NCBI GenBank assembly: GCA_949751835.1
Contig: CATKHK010000015.1
Span: 496,001 to 560,000, forward strand
Direction: 5' to 3'
DNA from: Blepharisma japonicum
Taxonomy: Eukaryota; Ciliophora; Heterotrichea; Heterotrichida; Blepharismidae
DNA length: 64,000 bases
Shown here in pieces: positions 51,001 through 63,553 of the stretch. Each line of letters opens with the position of its first letter. The first letter of the stretch is position 1. Below the pieces are notes generated by a model. It saw nothing but the letters and a program-made list of their open reading frames with translations. It did not search any database and was not told the origin of the DNA. A program made the translations under genes and the position numbers.

Positions 51001-52896
51001 GGAAAACATATGGGCCAAGCTCAATGTGATGATGGAAACAATAGAAGTGGAGATGGATGCTCATCTGTATGTATAGTAGAAACAGGATGGTCGTGTTCTG
51101 GTGGGACTTATATGACAAATGATGTTTGTATTGACACAACTTCTCCTGAACCATCGTTGGCTTATATGAGTGAGACCAGCTCTGGATATCTGCTTGCACT
51201 TACTTTTAGTGAGCAGATTAGTGTATTGATTGAAATGGAAAAAAATATAGAAATTGATGTAGGTGGGGCAAAAAAATTCGATTGGTCTATTACGTTGAAT
51301 AATCTAGTTTATATTATTACGCTAAAGATGTACGAAGATGTAGCGACAGGAACTACAGTGACACTTAAGTTTGTGAATCCGAGTGGAATAGTTGATTTAA
51401 GTGGAAATCAAATGAAAAAAAGTACGGCAAAGACAACTTTGCCGACTTCGTTTACGTATTCGATGGGGCAGGCTACTACAACGACAGTAACTACTGTTGC
51501 TGGAGTTGCTGGGGCTGGAGCTATTACTGCTGCAGGATTTGCATCATGTGCTGGAGGAATGTTCAATCTGCAAGCATTGTGGGGAATGGTTGAAATGATG
51601 CAGCTTATCAATTATCTTATCTTTTTGTCTCCTAAGTACCCTGAAAATGTGAAAACATTTTTAAGTGCGCTCGGTATTGCAAATGGAAACTTTTTACCTA
51701 ATCCTTTTCAAATATATGCAGTTAAAAATGATCCCTTTCCAGATCCTCCAAAAGCATTTTATGATGAAAATTTTAATACTGATTTCTTTATGAACGCTGG
51801 GCAATTTATTTTGTTATGGATGGTCATTTTAGCTGGCATGCCATTGGTCTTTATCGGCTACAAATATTTACCAAAATTCAGAATAGTAAGATGGTTGAAA
51901 AATTCATATGCATTCTCTGTACTCCTCAGAACTGGTATTGAGTCGTTTTTAGAAAGCACTCTTGCAGTTTTTCTCCAATGGAGACAGCTTGTTAGACCAA
52001 ATCAAGAAATTGGCTATGTTTCAATGACTTTAAGCTTTTTGACCTTTATTTATCTTATGTTCACATTTGGATTAGTAATCTTTAAAGTAACCAGAAAAAC
52101 TGAAAATGTCCTTAAAAAAGAAATACATGAAAGAAAATATGGGACTTTATATGAGAACTTTAAAAGAAATTCAAAAATTACTTCATCATTCTTAATGTTT
52201 CAAAATGTTAGAAGAATTGTTTTTGTGCTACTTTGTGTATTTTTATATGAGTATACAACAGTTCAAGTTGCTTTGTCTACTTTGGTTTCATTTGGGTACA
52301 CTCTTTCACTTATTTTGCTAAGACCTTTTGAAAGATCGATTTTAGGAAATGCTGTTAATATTGGCAGTGAGCTCCTATACTTTGCTGCACATTGCATTAT
52401 ATTGAAGTTTTTGGACGATAAGCTAACAGATTCAGAAAGAGACGATCTTGGCTGGGGAGTTATTGCTCTACTAGCATCATCTTTGTCGCTTCATTTAATA
52501 GCATGTCTCATAACACAAATTGTTGATATTATTAATGGAATGAAAAAATGCAAGACTTGGTTCATGAAAAATTTTGCAAATAAGTTTGCAAGATTTTATA
52601 AAGGGAAAGCAATGATTGATACTATTGTTTTGGATAATAAAGTAGAGCTTAAGAAGAAAACTGGAAAAGTTGGGAAAACGCTAGGAAATAATAACGAGAA
52701 TTTAGCATATTTTGAAGGCAAAAAAACTGGAATCGTAGACGAAGATTTGAATTTAAATGATACGAAAATAAGACCTGCTGAAGAAGACAGCCCTTTTGAA
52801 GAAACTATGGGAGATGAGTCATTCAAGAAAACTTCAAAATCAGAAAGAGGTGAGGAGATTTATTCTTTGAAGAAAAAGAAAGTTCTATCCCCTTAA
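48028..52896 (+). CDS. Giant cysteine-rich multi-span surface protein, array member A
   Basis: 1612 residues after removing 15-nt introns at 48403-48417 (GTAAGCAATATATAG) and 49454-49468 (GTAAGATATAATTAG) and reading three TGA as Trp. Order: signal peptide (MIICTAYFLLSLTNLVYAAD); beta-rich, lectin-like ectodomain with Ser/Thr-rich stretches (about 20-470); furin-like Cys repeats with CNLCYDDLCYEC and CTSCPSHCKKC; a DUF4215-like module, CGDGKHMGQAQCDDGNNRSG then DGCSSVC and ETGWSC; a beta domain ending in VDLSGNQM; and a C-terminal membrane region with about seven spans beginning LQALWGMVEMMQLINYLIFL. The tail is charged. This looks like a surface receptor or channel-like protein; ligand unknown. 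Confidence 0.9.
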
Positions 52897-53715
52897 TTAT
52901 TAATAAGTATAAAACGGTATTTATTAAAATAAGATTATTAGTGAAATATAATTAAAAAGCTCACATGATAAAAATGCTTTAAAATAGAATTCTGTTGTTT
53001 TTTGATATTATGGAATAAAACTTAATTTTTGGGCTTATATTAAATAAATCAAAATTATATTATGCGCTATTGGATCACTGATATGATATGAAAACATTAA
53101 TAAAATAAAATAATACGTAGTTTATTTTCGATAGATGCGCATAATTTTATTTGAGTATAAATTCATATTGGCTTTGTAAATGCTATTATAATCACTTTTT
53201 GAATAATTTGAATTAATTCTCTTTATAATTGTTGCATAATTATTTGGCTATTTTTGATAGATGCGTATAATTTTATTTGAGTATAAATTCACATTGGCTT
53301 TGTAAAGGTTATTATAAACAATTTTTGAATAATTTGAATTAATTCTCTTTATAATGGTTGCATAATTATTAGTATTGAACATTTTTAAAATTAGCATTTT
53401 AATAAATGCCTATTATTTTATCAAAGCTATATGTTTAATCCTACTTGCTACCCCTTCGCTGAAGTCTATGATTCACCTTATATATATCTTCCAAAAGATG
53501 AATGCAGCCAAAGATTTCTTCTGCAACGAATCATATTCTACATGAAAGTAGTTAAATAAAACGACAAAAGTTGAGACTTAGATTTCTCCCTTCTCATTTT
53601 CATTAATGAAAAGAACTTAGGCAGGTTTTTAAATTTAAACTCAATATTTATTAAAAATCAAATATTTTTAATTATTCTTCTTTAAACTCTATATATAATT
53701 CACCTATTATCTATA
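52897..53715. other. Intergenic region between array members A and B
   Basis: This 819-nt stretch is the longest spacer in the array. It contains the 126-nt tandem repeat at 53124-53371 and a 42-codon frame at 53431-53559 (starts MFNPTCYPFAEVYDSPYIYL), which is less AT-rich than its flanks and may be a gene fragment or a tiny gene. The remaining sequence is AT-rich and has no visible coding. Confidence 0.55.
53124..53371. repeat. Two-copy tandem repeat, 126-nt period
   Basis: GATAGATGCGCATAATTTTA at 53130 recurs as GATAGATGCGTATAATTTTA at 53256, and the following sequence (TTTGAGTATAAATTCA, ATTGGCTTTGTAAA, TTTGAATAATTTGAATTAAT, GTTGCATAATTATT) matches in both, with roughly ten differences over 120 nt. 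It is non-coding and sits upstream of array member B. Confidence 0.9.
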
Positions 53716-56700
53716 ATGATATCTTTGCAATTATTACTGTTCATATCCAGCTGCCTGTTTGCCCATAGCTCGAGCATTTTGCCAGTATTTCCTTCAACTT
53801 ACTCTCAATATTTTGATATTTCTTTGCCTCGAGCTGAGATAAACCTTTCAAAAGCATTCCTCTTGGGTGAAGAAAACCAAATCATATTTGGTCTTTCACT
53901 TTGGATTAAAATGATTAATTCAGCAGCAAGTGGAGATATATTTTTATTTGGTCTAGAAACGAATTCTTATGGGTCTAGATATTTATATCCCAAACTCCAA
54001 TATTCAGCACCTGGCTATTTTACTTTAAATTTAATTGATAAAAGCGATGAAGATCTTTCATCAATGACTATAAATTTTGTATTATTTATTTAGATTCCCT
54101 CCACAAATTGAATATTTCTAGCTTTCTCAGTCAGCTATAAATTGAAAGATTCCATATTTTATTATAACAATTTAGGAACAGAAATTTATAAAACTCAAAA
54201 ATATACATCGATTTTACCTATGAGATTTGGCTCAATATTATGGATTGGAGGAATAAGAAATGTGTGTGCAAGAATTGGCGATGTTAAACTTTATAATAAT
54301 ATTTACAATGATGCTGCTGATTGGAACTCAATTTACTTAAATTCTTGTACAGGGATAAGTTGTACAAGTTTATATCCAAGTATATGCTACGCTGAATGTG
54401 ATCAATGATGCAAAAGCGAATCAGAATGGTTTTTACCTTTAATACGGCCTAATTTCAACTCTGATGTGCCTTATCTCCATATACAGGATAGCAGCTATGA
54501 TATAAAATATAAGGATGTTTATTTTGATGTAAATATACCTACTAACGGATGAAATGACTATTCAGTTACAGGCTGGGTCCAATTTCCAGTATGCCATTCT
54601 GAAGTAACTACATTCTATCAGCTTGTAAATCCTTTTGTTGTGGCAATTTTGGATATTAGCTTAACAAGTAGCGCTGCATCAAATCCTTGTGACACACTTA
54701 AGGCGACTATTTATAACTTGAATAGCTTAAATTATGCATATAGCTCTGTATCATTTAGCCGTTTAAGCTTTATAGGAAATTGGTTCTTTTTTGCAGCTAC
54801 TGTTAATTCAGGATCAAAAACGCTTACTTTATACACTCAAAATAGTGCTAATCCACCTTCAACTTTATTTCCTCTTATTTCTTCATCAATTGTTTATCCT
54901 TATGCAGCTATCCCATTATCGTCTTCAATAATGTTTCATATTGGTGAGAATGCATCTTTTAAATTATACCCAGGGAATTATGCGGATTTTAGGGTTTACC
55001 CTGGAAATCATATTGATACCACATTAGGGCAATATAGCAATAATATATATAGTTCTGCTACTTATCTTGATCCTCGCTGTTTATTATGGGATTCAATTTG
55101 GTACTGCAAAACATGCGAAAATGGATATTTTATTAAAAATGGATTATGCAAAAGTAATTTATAAGTAGAATGCCACCCTTCATGTGCTACTTGCAGCTCT
55201 GATGATACAGAAACTGATTGTTTAAGCTGTGCAAGTGGGTATTATGCTCAGCCGAGCCATATTACAATGTGTTTTGATTATTGCCCGCTTGGCTATACAT
55301 GGGATTCTTCCCTTAGAAAATGCTCTGGCATAGAAGGCACCATTGCCAGCATTAATTTCGATGATAACCTATCAGGAAACTTTATTTCTTCTAATATTTA
55401 CGTTGAATTTGGTCAGGAAACTGACTATTACCCAGATTTCGACTTTTTTGATCCTTTACCTGCCAATAAAAGAGGTATCTATTTGTCTAAGTACGAATTA
55501 ACTATTACTCCACAAGCTTCTGTTCAGGCTGGAAGATTAACAAGTACTGATTTTACAATCGAAATATGATATATGACCTATTCTTATGGGAATCTATTTA
55601 GAGCAAACGTAGTTCGGACATTTATTGAGAATGATCCAGATAAAAGTCCTGAAAATATATACCAAATCACCAATTCTGAGTTTAATATAGATTCCAATGG
55701 GAGACTATCATTTTTTGTAAATTCTGAATCAAAACCTCTAGATATCTCTATAACTTCACCTAAGCTTATTAATATTTTCAGTACTCCAGAATGAGGTTTA
55801 TATTCTCTTTCATTATCTTACGATGACTTATCAAAAACTACCCAAGTATTGCTTTCAAGAAATACTTACTATTACATTGAGACAGTTGCAACTTATTATA
55901 AAGAGCTTTCAGGAATGAAACATTATATAGGATATTTAACGAGCGGAGCACGTGGATTTGTTTATAGCTTTGCAATGTACAATTATGGAAAAACTTATAG
56001 TGAGATCATGTCAAACTTGGGAATTTGCAGCTCCTGCTCTGCTTGCCCAATAGTTTTAAATCGTTGTCTACCAACTTGTGATAAAACAGAATATGTAGAT
56101 GAAGATGGGATGTGCCAAAAATGCCTGAATTCATGCACAGGGACATGCTCAAGAGCTGGCACTTGCAACCTATGCTATGATGATTTGTGCTATAAATGCA
56201 CAAAATATGAGATTGGTACTTGTAGTCAATGTGTTGAAAACGCAATCCTTAAAAACGGACAATGTGAATGCCAAAGCGGATATATACAAGAAAGCTCTAA
56301 ATGTGTAAATAAGTGTAAATATGGATATTATCTTGATTTAAAAGCTCAATCGTGTCTCAGCTGCCCCAAAAATTGTCTGAAATGCAATGAAGGAAATATC
56401 TGCACTATATGCGAAAGCGATTTTGTTTTAAGAGATGGGATATGCGAGTGTGAGGAAAAATATTTTATCAATTCTTCAAATAAATGTTCTAAATGTGACA
56501 GTTATTGTTTGACTTGTTCAGTTATCTCATCAAACTGCACATCTTGTATCCAGAGTTCTCCTATTTTATATAATACCAATAAATGCTATCCATGTAAATC
56601 ATTTGAAGGATATTCCAGTTCCTTTATTGTTTCAGCTGGATATTTTACAGACAATTTACTGTCTCAATTGTCGTCTAATTGTATCGAAATCTGCGGAGAT

Positions 56701-58515
56701 GGAAGAAATATGGGACAAGTTCAATGTGATGATGGAAATAGTAGCAATGGAGATGGTTGCTCGGCTAATTGTACAGTAGAAACTGGATGATCTTGTACTG
56801 GGGGCAACTTAAACTCTCCTGATGAGTGTAAAGATACAACTCCACCGTCTCCAGTTCTTGCATATCTAAGTGAAAACGGCTCAGGCTATCTTCTTGCTCT
56901 GTCATTCAACGAAGCCGTATATTTTGATATTGAAATATCAAAAAATATTAAAATAGAACTTTCTGGAATTATAAAATTCATATGGTCAATTTCTTTGAAA
57001 AATTCGGTATATATTATTACATTGGAAATTTATGAAAATGTTGCGAGTGGGACAAATGTAATTGCTACTTTTATTGATCCAAGCTTAATTGTGGATTTAA
57101 ATGGAAATAAAATGCAAGAAAGCTACACCCAAACAAAATTGGCTACTTCGTTTACCTATCAGTTAGGTCAATTAATGGAAACTTCGGTAACTACCGTTAC
57201 CACATCTGCAACTGTTGGAGCTATAATTGGGTCGATTTCTTCAGGTTTTACTCTTGGGATGTTTAATCTCCAAGCATTATGGGGTATGGTCGAAATGATG
57301 CAAATGCAATATTATTTAATATTTTTGTCCCCAAAATATCCTGATAATCTTTTATCATATATCAGTGCTCTCAGTATAGCAAATGGAAATTTTTTGCCAA
57401 ATCCTTTCCAAAAATATTTAATTAAGAGTGATCCCTTTCCAGATCCTCCTGAAAGATTTATGGACGAGAGTTTTAATACCGATTTTATCATGAATGCTGG
57501 ACAATTTTTGCTTGTTTGGTTTATTATTTTGATAGGTCTTCCGATAGTTTTGCTTCTATTCAAATTTTTTCCAAGAGTTGCAACAATAAGATGACTCAAA
57601 AAATCATATTTATTCTCAATCTTGCTAAGAATAGGAATTGAATCATTTTTAGAAATCACTCTTTCAGTCTTTCTCCAGTGAAGAGAAATCTCAGACCCAA
57701 ATCAAAATATAGGCTATCTCTCATTGGTCTTAAGCTTTATTACTATGGCTTATCTTATACTAACATTTATGCTCATTATTTGACAAGTTACACTAAAGTC
57801 AGAGGAGGAGCTTACTACAAAGTCTCATGAAGCACGTTTTGGAACATTATACGAGGGCTTTAAAACTTACTCAAAATTTACAGCATCATTTCTTTTATTT
57901 CAAAATGCACGTAGAGTACTCTTTGTTATTTATTGTGTATTTTTATATGATTACACAGTTATTCAAGTTGCACTTTCAGCTATTCTATCATTTGCTTATT
58001 TAATTTCACTAGTTCTATTAAGACCTTTGAAGTCAAAGATTTTAGGCAATGGTCTCCGCATATCTAGCGAATTTTTTTATTTTGTTGCACATTGCATTAT
58101 AGTTAAATTTTTAGATGAACAATTATCTGATAATGATAGGGTAAACCTGGGTTGGATTGCTATTGCTCTATTAAGCTTTTCTGTGCTGCTTCATGTAATT
58201 GCACTTTTTATAACACAAATTATTAGCATAATCCAAGGACTTAGACATTTGAAAAGCAGTTTTATGAAAAATTTTGCTAATAAATATGTGCATGGTCGAA
58301 ACTCAAGTTTAAAGTCTATTGTTTTAGATAGGAGTGTTTTACCAAAAAGCCAGAAAAAAAATAAACTAGATGAAAGTGAAAGTTTTTCTAAAAGAAAAAT
58401 AAAGCATATAGAAATCAAAGATGAAATCCGCGAATTTAGAAAAACCGAAGTTGTTCCAATAGATGAAAGTTTATATATAGATACTACTGGAGATGAATCA
58501 TTGATGAAGAAATAA
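53716..58515 (+). CDS. Giant cysteine-rich multi-span surface protein, array member B
   Basis: 1589 residues with introns at 54079-54093 (GTATTATTTATTTAG) and 55154-55168 (GTAATTTATAAGTAG), at the same protein positions as in member A, and about nine TGA read as Trp. Layout as in A: signal peptide (MISLQLLLFISSCLFAHSSS), lectin-like region with LYPGNYADFRVYPGNHIDTT, Cys repeats (CNLCYDDLCYKC), the CGDGRNMGQVQCDDGNSSNG module with GDGCSANC, and a C-terminal multi-span domain starting LQALWGMVEMMQMQYYLIFL. It is closer to C than to A. Standard-code reading would split it into about ten pieces; no damage is evident with TGA as Trp. Confidence 0.9.
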
Positions 58516-58738
58516 TAGATTATTCCTTAGATGATTAAAATAATAGTATAGTTCTATTCTGATTACTTAAATTTTACCTGGTATAAGCAATCTATCAATA
58601 TTAAGGTCCTATCCATATTAGGAAGATGGGGAAGTTATCTTCAATTTTAAGCTGAAGAAAAATGTTTACTTGAAAATCAATTTTTCGAATCCTTTATATT
58701 ATTTAAAATGTATAATTTATGTATCTATATTGCTAATA

Positions 58739-61700
58739 ATGAAATATTTAGCACTACTGCTATCCTTGCTTTATCTATTCGCTTATAGCAAGAGCATTAT
58801 CCCAATATTTTCCTCAACTTATTCTCAATCTTTTAGCACATTAACCTCTTCAGCTGATATTCCACTTTCAGAATCTTTTTTCTCAGGTGAAGAAAATCAA
58901 GCAGCATTTTCTATCTCATTGTGATTGAAAATAATTAATTCGGCATTCGAAGGGCAAATATTTTCAATCAAACAATATATTGGGCTAGAAAACTCAGCCT
59001 CTGGCTTTTATTTTTTCCCAGAACTTCAATATTCTCCTCCTGGATATTTAACTCTCAAATGGTATTACAAGTATGACCTAAATTTTTCAAAATTATCTCT
59101 TAAGATTGTATAATTTATTTAGACGCCTTCCACCAATTGGGTATTCATTGCAATCTCTGCAAGTTTTGAATTGAAGTCTATTCTTTTCTATTACAACGAA
59201 CTAGGCTCTGAAATTTATGAATTAGGTCACTTTCTTTCAAGAATTTCGATTAAATTTAGTTCGACATTAAAAATTGGAGGAGAGCAATGTTTATACATGA
59301 GAATTGGTGATTTTAAGTTTTATAATAATATTTACAATGAAGTTTCTGACTGGAACTCTATATATTCGAATTCTTGCTCAGGAGTAAGCTGTGCAGATTT
59401 ATTTCCAAGCATATGTTATGCCCAATGTGACCAATGATGCAAAGCTCAGGCTGAATGATTTTTACCTTTACTTCAGCCTGTTTTATATACCTCTTCTGCG
59501 CCTTATTATGAGGTAAACGAAAAAGTATATGCAGTATATAAAGATAATATTGATTATGATCTAAATATACCAACAAATGGATGAAGTGATTATTCAGTTA
59601 CAGGATGAGTCCAATTTCCAGTGTGCCATTCTGAAGTAACCACATTTTTTCAATTTATGAGCAATTACTCTAAAAGCTTCAGCATTGGTTTAGTAGCTAG
59701 TTCTCTATCAAGCCTTTGTGATACGCTTGAGGGAACAATTTATAGTACCGATGGATTAAACTCTGCTCCCAGCTCTGTAAGTCTGAGCAGTTCAAGCTAT
59801 ATTGGAAACTGATTCTTTGTAGCTGCCACTGTTAATTCTGCATCAAAATTATTTACTCTGTATAGCCAAAATGGGGCTAATCCTCCTTCTGCTTCATATC
59901 CCCTCCTTTCTATTTCACTTGCTTATCCATATACAGCTTATCCATTTTTGCTATCAATAGTCATGTATATTGGAGGCGATATTAGCCTCAATTTATATCC
60001 TGGAAACTATGCGGATTTTCGGGTTTATCCTGGCAACCATATAGATACTACTTTATTGCAATATAACAATAATATATATAGTGCTGCTACTTATCTTGAC
60101 CCTCACTGCATATTATGGGAGTCGATTTGGCACTGCAAAGCATGCAAAAGTCAATATTTCATTAAAAACGGGATATGTCAAAGTAATTTATAGGTAGAAT
60201 GTCATCCTTCATGTGTTGCATGCAGCACAGATGATACAGAAACGAATTGTTTAAGTTGTGCAAGTGAGTATTATGCCCAGCCAGATCATCCTGCTATGTG
60301 TTTTAATTATTGCCCATTAGGATATTCCTCGGACTCATTTCTTAACCAGTGCATAGGCACTCAAGGAGTAATCGCCAGCATTAATTTTGATGACAATTTA
60401 TCTGGAAATTTTTATCATTCTAACATTTATGTTAAATTAGGTATGGACGACAACTATTATCCAGATTTAGACTTTACTGATCCTTTGCCTGCCAATAAAA
60501 GAGGAATCTACATGGATCATGGATGAATCCGTATCTATCCACAAGATCCTGCTCAAGCTGAAAGAATATTTAGCACCGATTTTACAATTCAAATATGAGC
60601 TATGGCTCAATCTAATGGGGATCTATACTCTGTATCTTCAACTCGCTTATATAACACGTGCGATGAGATGAACTATTGTCCTACTTATATTTATAGCTAT
60701 AAAATACAAGATTCAAGGCTCTCATTTATGATGCACCAAAATATTGATTATTTTGAATTTGCTTCGAATATAATAGATATACCATTTAAGAAGCCCGAGT
60801 GAGCTTTATATACATTATCACTATCTTATAATGCACTATTAAAGAGTACCCAGGTAATTCTGGCAAGAAATGCAGACCATTTTATTGGTACATTTCCTGG
60901 GTATTATAAAGAATTTGATGAGGCAACGCATAATATAGTGAATCAAGCACTCTCAGTTAGTGGATTTATGTATAACTTATTGATATGTAATTATGGAAAA
61001 AGCTATAGTGAGATTCAGCTAAACTTAGGCACTTGCAATGATTGTTCTGCTTGTTCAGCAGCCTTAAATCATTGCTTGCCAACTTGCGATAAAACTGAAT
61101 ATGTTGATGAGAATGGAAACTGTCAAAAATGCCTAAGTTCATGTTCAGGAATATGCTCGAGAGGTGGTACTTGCAATCTCTGCTATGATGATTTGTGCTA
61201 TAAATGCTCCAAATATGAAATAGGGACTTGCAGTCAATGCATTCAACATGCGAAACTGAAAAATGGCCAGTGCGAGTGCGAAAGCGGGTACATAAATCAA
61301 GGATCTCAGTGTGTAAATAAATGTGAAGATGGTTATTATCTTGATTTAAATGCACAATCATGTCTCAGCTGTCCCATCAATTGTCTGAAATGTAGAGATG
61401 AGAAGCTTTGCACTATATGCAAGACAGGCTATGAGGAAATAGACGGAAAATGTGGATGCCAGTTTGGCTTTTTTGCTGATTCTCACAATAAATGCATAAA
61501 ATGTAGCAATTCATGCTTAACTTGTTCAATTAGTCCTTCAAACTGCACTTCTTGTACTTCCAGTCTGCCAATTCTTTATGATTCAAATAAATGCTATCCT
61601 TGCGAATCGTTTGAAGGTTATTCAACTTATTTTTCAATTCCTTCTTCATATTTTACTGATGATTTGCGATTTCAATTGTCATCTAATTGTATTGAAATTT

Positions 61701-63445
61701 GTGGAGATGGTAGAAATATGGGACAAGCTCAATGTGATGATGGAAATATTAACAATGGAGATGGTTGCTCCTCTGCATGTGTAATAGAAGCAGGATGGTC
61801 CTGTTATGGAGGAAGTTTAAATTCGCCAGATATATGCAAGGACACAACTCCTCCTTTACCACTCCTTACTTATCTAAGGGAAAATAATTCAGGTTATCTT
61901 CTTACCTTATATTTTACCGAGGCTGTAATTGCTCGTTATGAAATGTCAAAAAGTATAAAAATAGAAGTTGATGGATTTACTAAATTCTCTTGGTCAATTT
62001 CTTTAGAAAAATCAATATATATCATTGAATTGGATTTTTATGAAAATGTTGATAGTGGAACAAGCGTAACAGTTACTTTTATTGAACCTAGCTCAATTGT
62101 TGATGTTCGTGGAAATGAAATGCAAGAAAGCATCGCTAAAACAAATCTACTTAATTCTTTTACTTATCAATTAGGACAACAAATGGAAAAATCTGTTACT
62201 ACAGTAGCTACATCTGCGGCTACTGTAACTGCAATTGGGTCTATGTTTTCACTTCTTGCTTTTGGGACACTCAGTCTTCAAGCATTATGGGGAATGATTG
62301 AAATGATGCAAATGCAATACTATTTGATATTTTTATCTTTGAAATATCCAGGTAATCTTTTATCTTATATTAGAGCTCTTAGTATATCAAATGGTAATTT
62401 CTTGCCAAATCCATTCAAAAAATACTTAATCAAGAAGGATCCATTTCCTTATCCTCCTGAAATATTTTCAAATGAGAGTTTTAGCACCGATTTTATTATG
62501 AATGCTGGGCCATTTTTGTTAGTTTGGTTGGTTATTTTGATATGTCTCCTAATCACTTTACTTTTATTTAAGCTTTTTCCAAAAGTTGCAATAATAAGAT
62601 GGCTCAAGAAATCATATCTATTCTCAATTTTACTGAGATTAGGAATTGAGTCCTTTTTACCAATCACTCTTTCAGTCTTCCTTCAATTGAGAGAAATCTC
62701 AAAGCCAAATCAAAACATAGGCTATCTTTCATTAGCATTAAGCTTTATTACAATGACATATCTTATTCTTTCTTTTGCGCTAATTGCTTGGCAGGTTGCT
62801 CTTAAATCTAGTGAAGAACTCTCCACAAGATTACATAAAACAAGATTTGGAACAATATATGAGCCATTTAAAAGTAGCTCTAAGCTAAATCAGTCATTTA
62901 TATTATTCCAAAATTTACGCAGAGTTTTTTTTGTCTTTTTTTGTGTGTTCTTATATGAATATGCAGAAGTTCAAGTAGCTCTTTCTGCAATGCTATCATT
63001 TTTATATACAATTTTATTAATAGTCTTGAGGCCTTTCCAACCAAAAATATTAGGCAATGGCCTACATATAGCTAGTGAAGCCCTTTATTTTTCAGCTCAC
63101 TGCTTAATACTAAAATTCTTAGACAGCCAATTATCTGAAAACGAAAGAACTAGGTTTGGCTGAATCACTATTGCGATATTAAGCTTTTCTTTATCACTTC
63201 ATTTATTCGCGCTTTTTATTGTGGAAATAAATAGTTTAATTCAAGGATTAAAACAATTGAAAGAAAATTTTTGAAAAAATTTCAATAATAAATTTGTGGA
63301 AAGAAGACATAATTTAAAGACCATTGTATTAGATGGTAAAGCTTGATCCGAAAGAGAGGAGAATAAAATAGAAGAAATCAATGAAGATGCTGATTATTCT
63401 AAAATACGAAGAAGATATGAAGAAACTGATTGAGAAATTAATTAG
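58739..63445 (+). CDS. Giant cysteine-rich multi-span surface protein, array member C
   Basis: 1558 residues, stop TAG 63443-63445, introns at 59108-59122 (GTATAATTTATTTAG) and 60183-60197 (GTAATTTATAGGTAG), and about thirteen TGA read as Trp. Start ATG 58739 gives MKYLALLLSLLYLFAYSKS, a good signal peptide; a frame-consistent upstream ATG at 58670 would put the hydrophobic core too far in. The domain order matches B closely, including PSTNW, LYPGNYADFRVYPGNHIDTT, CNLCYDDLCYKC, CGDGRNMGQAQCDDGNINNG and the LQALWGMIEMMQMQYYLIFL span. The cytosolic tail is shorter than in A or B. It follows B by only 223 nt. Confidence 0.9.
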
Positions 63446-63553
63446 AATAAAAACTTTTCACCATTAAAATTTGGATATTAATGCATTAGATAGAAAATAG
63501 CTTATTAGTTTATTTCTAAATATTAATAGATGAAAAATGATACTAAACATAAA

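Noticed and set aside
51000-51110. CGDG/CDDGN module as evidence of recent transfer from myxobacteria
   Set aside because: The module is common in ciliate and other protist surface proteins, and the genes carry spliceosomal introns and the host code.
53716-63445. The array genes as a graveyard of pseudogenes broken by many TGA codons
   Set aside because: Every TGA falls at an aromatic/Trp-compatible place conserved between copies, and the few TAA/TAG interruptions fall exactly inside 15-nt consensus introns at shared positions.
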